64,000 nt of DNA from Branchipolynoe longqiensis (Eukaryota; Annelida; Polychaeta; Phyllodocida; Polynoidae). The notes under the pieces were generated by a model. That model was not told where the DNA came from. It ran no database searches and saw nothing but the letters and a program-made list of their open reading frames with translations. The stretch spans positions 82,606,027-82,670,026 of the forward strand of contig CM059187.1 in the NCBI GenBank assembly GCA_030323885.1. Reading direction: 5' to 3'. Positions 43,213-54,110 of this stretch are shown piece after piece. A program made the position numbers and the translations under genes. Positions within the stretch are counted from its first letter, which is position 1. Every line of letters begins with the position of its first letter.

Positions 43213-43873
43213 GTAAAAGATTCACACATACCCAGAGTAGGGGTGAATGACAACCATGTCTAAAAAGTAGCAAAAACTGTTTGGTAACAATCAACGAATC
43301 AGAGAAGATTAACTCATGGTTTCCTCATCTAGTGTCTACCTATATTGGTGTAGAGTTGGTGAAACGGCAGAGGATGTAACGAAGCAAGATGGTGACTGAA
43401 GAATGCGATATAGCGATATAGCGAATGGTAGACAGGAAGTGTGAACACTTATTTGTCTCTCATTTTTGCTTGAGTGCAAGTAAATAAGCAACACAAGGAG
43501 TAATTAGTAGCATGTGGTGAATAAGGGGTCAAATTTCCCTGGATCATGAGCCCATGCTTTTTCTAATCTATTCTTGAATGAATTAATTGACTCAGCATCA
43601 ATAACATTTTGTGGGAGACTGTTCCATATATTTATGATCCTCTTTGAGAAACATCTATCCATTAGACTTTTAGAGTCTATTGAACTACATAATATCATTT
43701 ATTTAGCAATTGAAAAGTAGTGGGTAAATATAAATATGTATGTGAAGAATATATATTTTGCTTCTTAAATTAAGAATTGACATGCTCATTTCATTTACCC
43801 AGCCTTTCGCCACTTTTTCTAATGGGTTGTTCTTCACCTCTACTGTTCAGAACAATAGGAGCGATTCTTTTAC
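43213..43873. mobile_element. MITE family D, copy 4, with LINE fragment inside
   Basis: Left GTAAAAGATTCACACATACC and right GCGATTCTTTTACAT are worn versions of the family ends. The interior is split by the CR1-like fragment at 43504-43700. It lies in the intron of the host gene. Confidence 0.65.
43504..43700 (-). mobile_element. CR1-like LINE ORF2 C-terminal fragment
   Basis: The minus-strand frame encodes SLMDRCFSKRIINIWNSLPQ then NVIDAESINSFKNRLEKAW, the terminal motif of CR1/Jockey-type reverse transcriptase proteins (FF..RV.NLWN.LP...V.A.S.N.FK..LD..W). Only about 64 codons remain. It is inserted in a family D MITE. Confidence 0.75.
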
Positions 43874-44276
43874 ATAATATGTCACTTAGGTACTAGTGCA
43901 CACATTACACATTTGCTAGAAGGAATACTAAGTTAACTTAATAGAATGTGTCCTCACTGAATCCTCTGATGTTCAGAATGTCGATATGTATACCGAAATA
44001 AAAACTGCTTGTTTTCAATTCAAATATATTGGATGTATTCTATATATTCTATACATTATGTATATATAGTCAGTCACCCGGGATTCCGCGTGCTATGGGG
44101 GGGGGGGGGCTCGAAATCAGTGTTAAATTTTCCAAAATTTTACTTGTAAGGGCGCCAATGTTCAGCTTGCCCAAGGCACCAGCAACTCTAGGGTCAGTAA
44201 TGCTGAGAGGGTGAAAGCGGCTTTGAAAAACCCTAAAAGAACAGCATGGTGGAGTCTCTATTTGGGCTTCTTTTAA
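43874..44276. other. No gene seen
   Basis: AT-rich intronic DNA of the minus-strand gene, with a poly-G run at 44096-44109. Confidence 0.4.
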
Positions 44277-44630
44277 GTTGCATAGTCCGATGAAAACATC
44301 AAATTTTCAAAACCAAAATACTCACCTATATTTGATTCTACATATCTAACTTACATACTGATGGACTTATTAAGCATGTGTTGGTACATAGAACTTAGAA
44401 GGGTATACTGAGTCAATGTAATATAACATGTTTCTGCATAAGCCTATGGTGTCAGAGTTTTGGCATGCTTGCCAAAATTAATCTTGCGTGCTTGCACTTC
44501 AAATATCCCCAAGGTTAGCCATTTAAAATAAAAGTTACTGCAAACTAAAGTAATATAGATTATAATACTCAATTTAATATATTTATCTCATAAAAATGGC
44601 CGAAGCTCAAAAGCATCGGAATATGTGACT
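44277..44630. mobile_element. MITE family B, copy 4
   Basis: TTAA then GTTGCATAGTCCGATG at the left; the right end CATCGGAATATGTGACT is slightly degraded. Intronic. Confidence 0.72.
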
Positions 44631-45045
44631 TCAAAGCAAATATTGTCTTTCAGCCAATAGATCCATGATGAGGGAACCTTCCTGAATTCATATTTTATTC
44701 CTCTGACCAGTGGCATATTGAGCGGGGTTTTGTGGTTGCCTGAACCCCCCCCCCCCTCCACCACCAGCCCCACCCGTCCCTCTTAAACTAAAATAAAATT
44801 ACTGAAATGTCTATCCAAATATCACTAAAATGCACCATTAGCAAAAAAGAGTACCCCCCCCTCCCCACACACACACACTATTTCTGTAAGCGTCACTGGA
44901 ACTAACAAAATCGCGCCAGCATGAATTTTCCCACAGCTTCATCTGAAAACCCAACTAACTCAATCCTGGCTACTGCACTGCAGATATCCATAACTCATAT
45001 TGGTATGAGTGCAGATATATCCTTTGCCGACAGCTACTACTCTAC
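44631..45045. other. No gene seen
   Basis: Intronic. Contains poly-C at 44737-44756 and a (CA)n run at 44862-44878. Confidence 0.4.
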
Positions 45046-45466
45046 AGGGCCTGTATGCACCAATCGGTGATAGGCTTAGCCGGGGCTAAGGCGCTAGCCG
45101 CGGATAGCTACCACGGGGTAGAGGCGGGTTGGAGAGCTGTGTCAATCGGTATTCACCAATCTGCTAGCCGTTGCGGATAGCTAACCGTGACCTAATTTTG
45201 TGAGTTGGGGAATCCCCTTGAGCCGGTATCGGCGAGCACCCTTATCGCATAACGTTCTCGCTCAGAACCAGCGGAAAGCAGGACGCACGACTCAATCTGG
45301 ATTCGCCGTGGTGTTATTTCTTTCCATTATTCCGTTTTGTGACCAACTACCTCTGTCTTCATACCGTTTGTGAGTTTCTATTTACATTAGTGCCATCTTC
45401 ATTCATCCATACATCCTTATCGACAAGCGGTTAAGGCCCTACCCCCGATTGGTGCATACGGGCCCT
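45046..45466. mobile_element. MITE family L, copy 1
   Basis: AGGGCCTGTATGCACCAATC to GATTGGTGCATACGGGCCCT. Inner arms share GGCTTAGCC/GCTAGCC blocks with GGATAGCTACC. It ends about 60 bp from the next exon's donor. The second copy is 2301-2986. Confidence 0.78.
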
Positions 45467-45525
45467 GGTGTGCGTTAAAGTCACACCTACTGGTTCTATC
45501 TCAGGTGTGTATAAGCCGCCCCTAC

Positions 45526-45730
45526 CTTGGCAGTTGCCATGGCGAAGGGGGCGGGGCGCCCCGAGTAGTTGGCGGGTTCGTTGTAGAACTGCTCGAGCAG
45601 GTGCAGGTTATGACGATGCACGAAGGGCAGGAACTTGATCACATTCACGTGACCAATCACCATCAATTCACGGTGAGACCCAATCACGTCCAACATCTGC
45701 TCCTCACTAGCCTTACCACCGTCCAGTCGT
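45526..45730 (-). CDS. Uncharacterised host gene, internal exon
   Basis: The minus strand has an excellent acceptor CCCTTTGCTTTTCAG|ACGAC and donor ACTGCCAAG|GTAGGG. The 205-bp exon is one leftover base plus 68 codons. It includes LDGGKASEEQMLDVIGSHRE, LMVIGHVNVIKFLPFVHRH, LHLLEQFYNEPANYS and PAPFAMATAK. Its leading base completes an AG left by the exon at 47162-47218 (AGA, Arg), and its end is phase 0 for the exon at 42959-43132. Codon phase agreement across three exons is the main proof of a gene. The FLPFVHRHNLHLLEQFY segment looks like packed helices. Family unknown. Confidence 0.85.
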
Positions 45731-45814
45731 CTGAAAAGCAAAGGGCCATAGATCCAATGTGTTATTATCTCACAGACTATTGCAATGGGCCGTATCAGAT
45801 ATATGATATATAAC

Positions 45815-46150
45815 ATATGTAATATATATCAAATATAATATATAATATATATCAAATATAATATATAATATATATCAAATATATCGAACTTAATGTATGT
45901 TTATAAGAGATATAAAATATATAATATATATAATAATATATATAATACGTATAATATACAATACATGTAATATATATATAATATATATATATAATATATG
46001 ATATATTATATATATTATATTTGATCTATTATATAACACATATATAATATATAATATCCATATTATAAATATTATTTAATATATAATATCCATTATATAC
46101 CATATGTAATATATAATACATACATTATATTTATTATCTATTATATATAT
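45815..46150. repeat. AT-rich satellite-like tract
   Basis: ATATATCAAATATAATATAT units of about 27 bp repeat at 45815-45890, then irregular TA/AAT sequence. Low complexity. Confidence 0.7.
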
Positions 46151-46389
46151 GGCATTTTCCTCTAATTCGATTTCAGTCAAATATTCCCTACAGTGGGTGT
46201 GAATGTATCGGAACCATATACTACTTTTTCAGGGTTTTTAGATAGGTTTAAACTGTAGTGAACATCTTTCCGTTCTTTTATATTACAATTATTCCTTGAC
46301 GACCCATGGTTAATAAAAAAAGGTTACTAGGTGTTGAACACATTTAGATTCCCAAGGCGAAGTAAAATTTGGAAGCGACCCGACAGCAC

Positions 46390-47108
46390 TGCCGATGTAG
46401 GACGTTCAAAACACTATCCCGTCGACAACAATACGGTAGTATTTTCAACCTAAGTTCAAAACATTACTGTTAAGTTCAAAACACTACCCCTACCTACATC
46501 CAAAACACTACCCAAGTTCAAAACACTATCGTAGCACGGCAGTGGAGGGTGTAAGTGTACTGTCGCAAAATGTAACCTACTGGTACATATTGGTATGCAC
46601 ATAATATTTGGTTTGGTTATTGGGAGTTTTATGCCCTGGGAACATCTAAGCTCATATCAGGACACACATACTAGTAGTATAAAAATACGCTGATACTTGT
46701 GATAACACTGCGGCGTATGCACCACATATTAGTATACGCTGATGGTGCTGCCTCAACTGTACCATGGATAAAGACTATGCTGATGATGCTGCAGTGTTTG
46801 ATTGTTTGTTTTTTGTTGTTTTACATCCTAGCATCACCTATGGTCATCTCAGAACGGGTACTGACTTGTGACAGTGCTCACTCATGGCAACTTTATAGTG
46901 CTGCCCCACTGGAAGACCAGGCTACCAGCACCATGAGAGTATTGTTTTGAACTTAAAGGGAGTGTTTTGAACTTAACGATAGTGTTTTGAGCTTGACCAC
47001 GGTAGTGTTTTGAACCTACCTTTAACTAAGGTGAAAAGACTACCATAGTTTTTTAACCTAGGTTGAAAACACTACCATAGTGTTGTTGTTGGGGTAGTGT
47101 TTTGAACT
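46390..47108. repeat. Inverted arrays of a 15-bp motif
   Basis: At 46408-46535 the motif GTTCAAAACACTACC occurs about five times in one orientation. At 46930-47108 its complement TAGTGTTTTGAAC occurs at least five times. The two arrays face each other and could fold into a long imperfect hairpin. SINE-1 fragments at 46614-46672 and 46800-46936 (minus) sit in the loop. Element class unknown. It lies in an intron of the minus-strand gene. Confidence 0.7.
46800..46936 (-). mobile_element. SINE-1 3' half
   Basis: Minus-strand tail GTTGTTTTACATCCTAGCATC through GACCAGGCTACCAGCACCAT; truncated at the facing motif array. A smaller tail piece is at 46614-46672. Confidence 0.65.
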
Positions 47109-47161
47109 TACTACACCAGGAGAACTCAGAACCTACTGTACTACTAAGTGAAGCGAAATAC

Positions 47162-47218
47162 CTTGGTTGCTGGCGCTCGTCGCAGCATGACTCATTTTGC
47201 CGATTCAACTCACATGAC
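47162..47218 (-). CDS. Uncharacterised host gene, 57-bp internal exon
   Basis: On the minus strand, TGTGCATCCTCCCGTGCAG|GTCATG is a strong acceptor and CAACCAAG|GTATTTCGC a good donor. The exon reads one leftover base, SCELNRQNESCCDERQQP (18 codons) and a leftover AG. That AG joins the A at the start of the next exon to make Arg. It is too short for ordinary ORF calling and was found from splice sites and phase. The CC and acidic/glutamine mix gives no domain hint. A plus-strand frame over the same bases has no matching splice sites. Confidence 0.7.
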
Positions 47219-47520
47219 CTGCACGGGAGGATGCACACGGCAGTGAATATGCAATCTAAATATATGGTGAATGGCCATGTCGAAGAAAACTCCTCACTAT
47301 TTCAATTCAGCAGCCATCCATTACAAGAGTGGTGAGCGTGCAAATTGCTGGTATACAGAAGTTTTATTTAAACTGAAAGGGCATCATGAGATGATACAAG
47401 TAGACAATACAGGTAGGTAATAGGTAGTTAGGCCTATATAAATTGGAGAGTGAACTGAAATGTGGCAGTGTCCTTGTTTATATTCCCATAATAAATTATA
47501 GTATATATATATATATATAT

Positions 47521-47756
47521 GAAGAGTTCAGGCGCAAAACCACGTAAAGGTCAATCCAAAAATGTAGTTTAAATAAAAGATTTGTACCTGACAATAATTT
47601 TAATTCTAATTATTCCACTTTTCATATGATCACATGGTTATGAAGCAATGAACAAAAGAGTAGCAATATAACAAAAAAAACTTGTTGAGGATTTGATTCC
47701 AATTTTTATCTCCATTTTTGGATTGGCGTTTACGTGGTTTTGCGTCTGAACTCTTC
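47521..47756. mobile_element. MITE family G, copy 3, in (TA)n
   Basis: GAAGAGTTCAGGCGCAAAAC to GTTTTGCGTCTGAACTCTTC, with (TA)n on both sides (47503-47520 and 47757-47770). Full-length type. Confidence 0.8.
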
Positions 47757-47893
47757 ATATATATATATGTGTGTATGTGTGTGCTGTATAAGAACTGTGC
47801 TAGTATAAAGGCATGTAAGGGAAGATTCCGTATATCGATCACCCATATGTGGTGTACTAATTCATGAGTGACCCATTTTCACTATAATTATAT

Positions 47894-48092
47894 TTGAAGA
47901 GCAATCGTCAATCCAACATTTTAATTAAATGAAAGATTTGTACATGAAGGTAATTTTAATTCTCCCTGATTCCACTTTTCTTGTCATGAAATTGTTATGG
48001 AACAATCAACAAATATATAGGAATATAAAAGAAAACTGTTGAAGGTTAAAAACTCCAATGTTTATACATGGTTTGGCATCTGACTTCTTCAT
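47894..48092. mobile_element. MITE family G, degenerate copy 4
   Basis: TTGAAGAGCAATCGTCAATCC and ACATGGTTTGGCATCTGAC show worn ends; the interior follows copy 3. Confidence 0.55.
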
Positions 48093-48324
48093 TTAGAAAG
48101 TTCATGCGCAAATAAATTACAATCGGGCTGAAATACAACCAGGACTACCAGATTTGAGCTGAAACTGCCATCATTCAAATAATCAAATATGTGTTTTCAC
48201 AGAAACCAGGACACCACCTATATAGTAATGCATTACGATGTGTGAACTTGATAGATTTGACCTATTAAACACAATAAAATCCAATTTACAGAGAACAAAT
48301 TAAATGAATTTGTCTGTTTTTGTT

Positions 48325-48527
48325 ATATACACAGTAACACATGTCTAACCGACCACCTCCATAGATCGACCACTCCTCTATATCGATCGCTTCATTTGGG
48401 TCCCACACGATCGCCCATACAATACAAATGTAATGATAATAAAAGCTCCCTAGACCTACCACCTCTCTAAATGGACCATTTAAAGACGGTCCCATGGATG
48501 GCCGATTTAGAAAGGTTTTACTATATA
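48325..48527. mobile_element. MITE family Q, pogo-like
   Basis: Imperfect ends ACAGTAACACATGTCTAACC and GATTTAGAAAGGTTTTACT with TA flanks. Interior GATCGACCACTCC and CGATCGC motifs recall 9955-10073. Confidence 0.6.
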
Positions 48528-48622
48528 TATATTTATATGTGAAGTGGGGGAGACTACACTCGAGCTATGCCCATTGCGGGCTTGGGCCAAGCAACCCGCA
48601 TTTTGAGATGCGGGCTGCTCAC

Positions 48623-48681
48623 CAGGACAGGCCCGCATTAGCCGTCAAATGCGGGGCTGGGTTCACGGCCGTAACGCGTTG
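48623..48681 (-). CDS. Possible upstream exon of the host gene
   Basis: On the minus strand GGCTTCTCCTAG|CAACGC is an acceptor and CTGTCCTG|GTGAGC a strong donor. The 59-bp exon is open in one frame only, 19 codons (QRVTAVNPAPHLTANAGLS) plus TG. That leftover TG joins the G that begins the exon at 47162 to make Trp, so the phase fits. The region is GC-rich against its surroundings. Evidence is splice sites and phase only; the peptide is too short to judge. Confidence 0.42.
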
Positions 48682-48699
48682 CTAGGAGAAGCCGATTGT

Positions 48700-49246
48700 G
48701 ACTTTCCTAGCAATGGTGGAAGGTCGAGCCCTTGGGCTCAGACCCATCAGATTGTATCAGTAGGGTAAGAATAAAGCTGTCAGCTCTTAAAAGTGATTGG
48801 AACGTTCCTTGCATTCTTTGCTATTCTCCAGTCTTTAAGTATATTAACCGCTATGGTCAACTTGATATTGATATTCGATTATTCTATATGTACTTAAGGG
48901 CCTTCTGCCTGGTAGGGCTTAAGCAGCCGATCAACCCTTCTGTGGGGATATAATAGACACATTAGCAATAAAAACCTGAATTAAAATAATGATATTTAAC
49001 TGAGTAAGACATTAACATAGGCTGTTTATAAGTGACAGCGGCGACACAACACAGGGTGTCAGCCTAGATCTGCATTAACTAAAACATATTAACCCACACC
49101 GAACAGCGGGGAGGAGAGCCAGTTAGTTGAAACAGCCTCAATAAAAATTAAAAAAAGATTTAAAAAAAGACTAGTAGAAAGAGTGTTAGCCCAAATAAAA
49201 TATTTATCGGCCAGTCACCCTCTCGTTTGTTACGTGCGACCCTACA
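48700..49246. other. No gene seen
   Basis: A plus-strand frame of about 70 codons at 48732-48953 lacks splice or family support. The remainder is AT-rich. Confidence 0.4.
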
Positions 49247-49573
49247 CAGTATAACCCCGTTAAACCAAACTCGGTTAAACCAAACGATCGGTTACTAACA
49301 AACAAAAATTGGCGGCCCGGCAAAATACTACCATTTATCATTAAAAAAAAGTCTCAGATGATCTTATAACTACCTGAAAGTTTGGTATAACCATACCGAA
49401 AGTGGCCAGGGGCCCGAAATTTTGTTTGGATTAACCGATACTTTGGATTAACCAACTTTGGTTTAACCAACTTTTTTATATGAGAAATGGTAGTATTTTG
49501 CCGGGCCACCGAACAAAGTTTGGATTAACCGATCGTTTGGTTTAACCGAGCTTGGTTTAACGGGGTTGTATTG
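49247..49573. mobile_element. MITE family P, copy 3
   Basis: CAGTATAACCCCGTTAAACC to GTTTAACGGGGTTGTATTG then TA. Several inverted GGTTTAACC/GGATTAACC modules make a nested palindrome. Confidence 0.78.
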
Positions 49574-49760
49574 TATAGTCATACTGGAGACATACAGGTG
49601 CAGTTACTGCCATCGTGTATCGACTTAACAGAGCGTGAAGGGACGACTACCTTCACAGGGCGTGACTACAGGGTTAGCAGGTACACCATTTACCGACTCC
49701 TTCCTCATCGTGATAGACCGAATCGCTTTCCTTCACATTTACTCCCAGTATAACTACACT
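49574..49760 (+). CDS. Weak exon candidate
   Basis: Two plus-strand frames are open here; one reads GDIQVQLLPSCIDLTEREGT then YRVSRYTIYRLLPHRDR to a stop at 49751-49753. Composition is protein-like and the minus strand is closed, but I find no convincing acceptor (the left edge is the MITE end). It may be a remnant of an unknown element. Confidence 0.2.
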
Positions 49761-49848
49761 GAACAGAGTATGTGCCTTGGACTATTCAAGTGGATATATT
49801 CAATTCTTCCCGAATATTACATTCGTATGTAAAAGAAACTAGAAGTTC

Positions 49849-50719
49849 GAGCTGCATAGCATAGTCCGATGACAAAATACAATTCTTAAAACCAAGACAA
49901 TTTTATTCTAGATATCTAACTTAGAGACTGGTGCACTTATTAAACATATTGTAAAGGCTAGGGCTCGAATCTGTGGCTGTGTAGGCAGGCTATGGTGAAA
50001 TCAATACAGACAAAGAGAAAGGAAGAGTATAAAGTGTAAAGAAGAGAGAGAATCAAGCCCACTGGTTTATTATTGATATGGTTACATGGGTTCATTGTAG
50101 AGTATCACCTCACCCTTTTCCCCCAATGGGAACCAAGCATTCTTGGCCCTACCAATAGGGATCCAGCATTCCTGGTCCCCATGGCTACCAGTGGTCTGCC
50201 CACCACCACCAAGCTGTATGGCCCCATGGCCACCACCAACCTTGACCCTGAGTGTGGTGATCACTACCCCAGCAGAGGGGGAGGGGGTAGGCCCTCAGTG
50301 CCCTCACACCCAGACCTGCCAGCACCACTATGTCTATTTCCATCCCACTCATGCACCACCAGCCCTTACATAGATATACAGACATGTGCTTGGTCACGTA
50401 CGCCAATCAGTAATAGAACATTTGCATTCCCCCCTATGCCGTAAATCGGAATATTTTACAATGTGTTACAACATCAGAAGGAACAATGATGCAATTGAAT
50501 ATAACATATTTTTGAAGAAGGCTATGTGTCAGAATGTTGGCCTGCTTGCCAAAATTTATTTGTCATGGTTTTACTTTTAATATTTCAAAGGTTATCCATG
50601 TAATATAAAAGTTACTTCAACTTGAAGTTCAAGCTAAGGTATGGTAGATTATAACGATCAACCTAATATATTTATCTCAGGAAATGACAGAAACTCAAAA
50701 CCGTCGGACTATGCAACTG
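49849..50719. mobile_element. MITE family B, copy 5, with LTR inside
   Basis: GCTGCATAGCATAGTCCGATG at left, CGTCGGACTATGCAACT at right. It is interrupted by the solo LTR at 49950-50460. Confidence 0.72.
49950..50460 (-). mobile_element. Solo LTR, same family as 1432-1969
   Basis: Read on the minus strand it starts TGTAAAATATTCCGAT and ends AGCCTTTACA. The last third (AATAAACCAG, then CTTTCTCTTTGTCTG, TATTGATTTCACCATAGCC) aligns with the first LTR. It interrupts a family B MITE. A target duplication is not obvious; the true end may be at 50470 (TGTTACA). A 123-codon plus-strand frame across it is accidental. Confidence 0.7.
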
Positions 50720-51040
50720 TAATTGCTTGAAGCTATGTGTATCTAGCATGTGTCTTTGCTGTTTATACAACCGGTACCACAGAGGAAACTATCCAAGTAC
50801 TTATACCCAGCAGGCACACATTATCCAAGAATTTAAAATGGAAATCCCACTTTTTGAGAGATAAGTATTTGATTGCTAGACAAACTTAACCATTTTAGTT
50901 CCCCTGGAAGACTAAGATTATGATTAAGATTTATTCATTTCCACATGATCATTGTAAATACAAGCTGATAGTTATGTATCATGTATCATGTATGTAATGT
51001 TTCGCATGCTGGGAGGTAGTTGAGTGCTGGCATAATATGT
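50720..51040. other. No gene seen
   Basis: AT-rich intronic or intergenic DNA. Confidence 0.4.
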
Positions 51041-51700
51041 TCAATCAATCAATCAATAGGATACAGCTATAATAGGCCTTGGACCTGTTAGCCGCTCTTA
51101 CTTAATAGAAATGGAGACAGTTCTTCAAATGTGGTCGATCGTAGCAACTGTCACTGGCTCCAAGATATATGTAATGCTTGACCAGTATGCATCCAGTCGG
51201 GACTTGAAACAGTTCACCGACTCTGCTGCTACGACACTCTCCGGCAGATCATTCCACAGGTCAACCACCCTAAAGCCGAAGAAGTTGTGTCGCAGGTCCA
51301 GTCTGGAGTACCGTTTCCTCAGCTTCAGGGAGTGCCCTCTGGTCCTGGTGTTGGAGTCTCTGATAAGGGGGCTGCCTGTCTTGTAGATACCATGGAGATA
51401 TTTGAATACTTCAATCATATCCCCCCGGGGCCATCTGTAGTACATGCTTGGGATCTTCAAATGACACATACGTTGTTCATAGGGTATTGCATCGAATCCA
51501 TGTACAAGCTTTGTTGCCCTTCTTTGGATCCTCTCAATTGACTCAGCATCCTTCCTGTAGAGTGGTGACCACACAACATTTCCATATTCCAAAAGTGGAC
51601 GTGCAAGGGATGTGTACAGTCTGCACACAACATCCTTGTCTAGGTATGTGTACGATATTCAAATGATAGCCAGTATTCCATTAGCTCTGTTGGCGGTGAT
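51041..51700 (-). mobile_element. CR1-like LINE, 5'-truncated ORF2 and 3' end
   Basis: The minus-strand frame (51125-51628, continuing upstream past one stop) encodes the thumb and C-terminus of a CR1/Jockey-group reverse transcriptase: ANRANGILAII, YTYLDKDVVCRLYTSLARPL, LEYGNVVWSPLYRKD, RRATKLVHGFDAIPYEQRM, RGDMIEVFKYLHGIYK, TRGHSLKL and RVVDLWNDLPESVV. The 3' UTR ends in a (TTGA)n tail at 51041-51058, usual for the group. It is 5' truncated where the satellite element at 51701 begins. Related copies: 55622-55993 and 43504-43700. Confidence 0.88.
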
Positions 51701-52177
51701 GCGGATTCCGAGGGACACCAGTTTGACAGGGACACTTCCATTCAAATGCATTGTTAACTGCCGTGAGCAAATCTTCATACAGAAGCAGTCAAATATCTCC
51801 CAAATTACACCATCTAGAAACAAATCGTTTGGTACACATATAGAAAACATCTTTACCATAAAGACTATATTAAATTTATAAGGTTATGGTTCTTGAATTC
51901 TATTAATTTTGAATAAAACTAACGTTTTGCACTGCGCGTAGCGTCAAACTCAAGGCATTGTCAATGGCCGTAAGCAATCTTCATACAGAAAATACACAAG
52001 AAGTCAAATATCTCTTAAATTACATCATCTAGAAACAAATCGTTTGGTACACATATAGAAAACATCTTTACCAAAAACATTATATTAAATTTATAAGGTT
52101 AGTGATGATGCTGTTCGATTTTGACGCACGTGCAGAAGCGATGTGTCCCTCGCAAACTGGTGTCCCTCGGAATCCGC
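51701..52177. mobile_element. Palindrome-flanked 206-bp satellite element, locus 2
   Basis: Inverted ends GCGGATTCCGAGGGACACC...AGTTTG at 51701-51725 and the complement at 52153-52177, extending with a second AGGGACAC. Between are two units of the satellite seen at 28.8 and 60.1 kb (GAGCAATCTTCATACAG, AAACATCTTTACCA, TATTAAATTTATAAGG, TTTTGAATAAAAC). Its inverted ends share nothing with those of the other loci. The left end touches a truncated CR1 fragment. Confidence 0.72.
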
Positions 52178-52547
52178 AACAGCGGCTTCATATTGTTTGT
52201 TAGTGATGTGGCCAGAAGCTCCACATGGAAGTTCTAGCACATATATTTATTTATATAACATGTCCGATGGAATCAGCCATACCCCATGCATATGGGGACC
52301 ACCTCCAACTAAGTGCATTGGGTCTCGGTTGGTTGATTGTTGGAGTTTTGAGAGGTATAAAGTACTTATGCAAATATTATTATGTACGTAATTCTCTTGT
52401 CTTCTATTGTTATTATTACAACTGCTCCTCTAACCTTTCCTTTTGATATGCTCCTTTCTACTATGGGTTACTGGAGGCTGGGGTGCGGCCTGGAGACCTT
52501 TCCTCCAGGCGGCGCCTCACCCACCTACGAACGGCCCATTTCGCCAA
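52178..52547. other. No gene seen
   Basis: A short GC-rich patch at 52462-52545 (GGCTGGGGTGCGGCC...) has no splice-bounded frame. Confidence 0.35.
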
Positions 52548-52860
52548 CTGGCAATATCTAAGGTCATATCAGGACTGGTACCATCTCGTGACAGTGTGCG
52601 ATTATGGCAACCTTATAGTGCTGCTCCACTGGGAGACCAGGCCGCCAGCACCATGCCCTGATATCCCAGTCAGTCACATTATCATGACACTGAGCCAACC
52701 AGTCATTGACCTATCCTAATAATGTTGAATGCCCTGCTAGGAAGCGACAAGTATTCAATTTTACCTCATTAGTTTTCTTCGAACCCATGGGTTCGAATCC
52801 AACGATACCAAAACGGGAGACGGACGCACAACTCCTGTGGCGACCCCGTCTGGTCGCATA
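52548..52860 (-). mobile_element. SINE-1 copy
   Basis: Minus-strand head GACGGGGTCGCCACAGGAG...GTCCGTCTCCCGTTTTGG and a GGGTTCGAAC B box; body complete; tail cut at GGCAATATCTAAGG. Confidence 0.8.
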
Positions 52861-53276
52861 TGGTGTCAATGCCCGCTAAGACTCTACTCAAATGAGTAGA
52901 GTCCATGGCCTTGGGTCAACACTGTTTTAGTGTAAATAGTGTGTGTGACTTGTTACCAATGAAAACTACAAACAAATATTCGAGTTTCTAAAAACCAACT
53001 GGGCTATAGGCTATATATCACCTCCTGTAAATTCGGCTATTTTATCTGAGGTAGGTTTCACTCTCAGTTGACTCCAGTCTAACCACTTCAAAATTGCATC
53101 AGAGATCTGGTTTGTGATTATGTGACTTGGATCTGTCTGTTCATTTAAGAATGTCATCTAGATTTCAAGGTAGCCATGTGAACGTGTTTGATAAGTCTGA
53201 GAGAATAGATACCACCAGCTTTTTTCCATAAATATGACCCTTTTTGTCGATATGGCGCTAAACCGCCATCAATTAA
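52861..53276. other. No gene seen
   Basis: AT-rich, no recognised repeat or exon. Confidence 0.4.
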
Positions 53277-53620
53277 AGTTGCATAGTCCGATGGTTTTGA
53301 ATTTCTGTATTTTTTCTGAGATAAATATATTAGATCGATCACTAGTATCTACTTTACATTAGTTTAAAGTTATTTTTATTTTAAATGGTAAACTTTTGAG
53401 ATATTTTGGGTGCAAACATGGAAAATTAGTTTTGGCAAGCTTGCCAAAACTCTGACACCATAGACTTCTGCAATAACAGGTTCTGTTAAATTGACTCAGT
53501 ATTGCCTTCTACACAGAAACACATGCTTAAAAGATGCATCAGTATCTAAGTTAGATATGTAAAATCAAATCTAGATATTTGGTTTGGTTTTGAAAATTTG
53601 ATATTTCATCGGACTAAGCT
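53277..53620. mobile_element. MITE family B, copy 6
   Basis: TTAA, AGTTGCATAGTCCGATGG, to CATCGGACTAAGCT, TTAA. Inverted relative to copy 1; contains AGTTTTGGCAAGCTTGCC. Confidence 0.8.
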
Positions 53621-53715
53621 TTAATAAACCATGACTTCTGTCTACTTAATATTCTGGCTGAACTGTCGTGGCACTTGGGGAACCTGTACATGGATGGACA
53701 TGGATTCACAAAGGG

Positions 53716-54031
53716 TAACCAGGATAGCGGGACGTAGCTCATGCTGTAGCGTGTCTACCTGTGAAGGTGTCAGTCATTCTATCGATTCTGCTCAGTGGAC
53801 CCAGTTGCAGATTGGACTATTTCCTATTCTAACCAGTGGTCCACAGCTGATTCATCAAAGGCTATGGTATAGGCTGTCCTGTATGTGGGAAAGTGTATAT
53901 AATACACCGCTTGGTGCTTATCGGAAAGAGTAGCATATGTGGTGGCAGCTGGTTTCCTCCAAAGAAATACTTAACGTCCATTAGCAGATGATGAAAATCA
54001 ATGTGCTCTAGAGGTGTCGTTAAATAAAACA
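53716..54031 (+). mobile_element. Molluscan-type tRNA SINE (SINE-3)
   Basis: The head GGGACGTAGCTCATGCTGTA with TCTATCGATTC B-box region is followed by GTGGACCCAGTTG, CAAAGGCTATGGTAT, TGGGAAAGTGTATATAA, ATCGGAAAGAGTAGC, GGTTTCCTCC, AATCAATGTGCTCTAG and GGTGTCGTTAAATAAAAC. This ordered set of blocks matches a SINE I know as abundant across molluscs and is the best taxonomic marker here. A 100-codon frame over it is not a gene. Confidence 0.85.
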
Positions 54032-54110
54032 ATTATTTACATACAGGGTAACCAATGCCAGACGACAATTAGCTAACAAAGTTGGTGCGGTTGGTAAGGT
54101 GGCTACATAC

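Noticed and set aside
50073..50444. 123-codon plus-strand frame rich in proline
   Set aside because: It falls inside a solo LTR read on the opposite strand; the related LTR at 1432 does not keep it.
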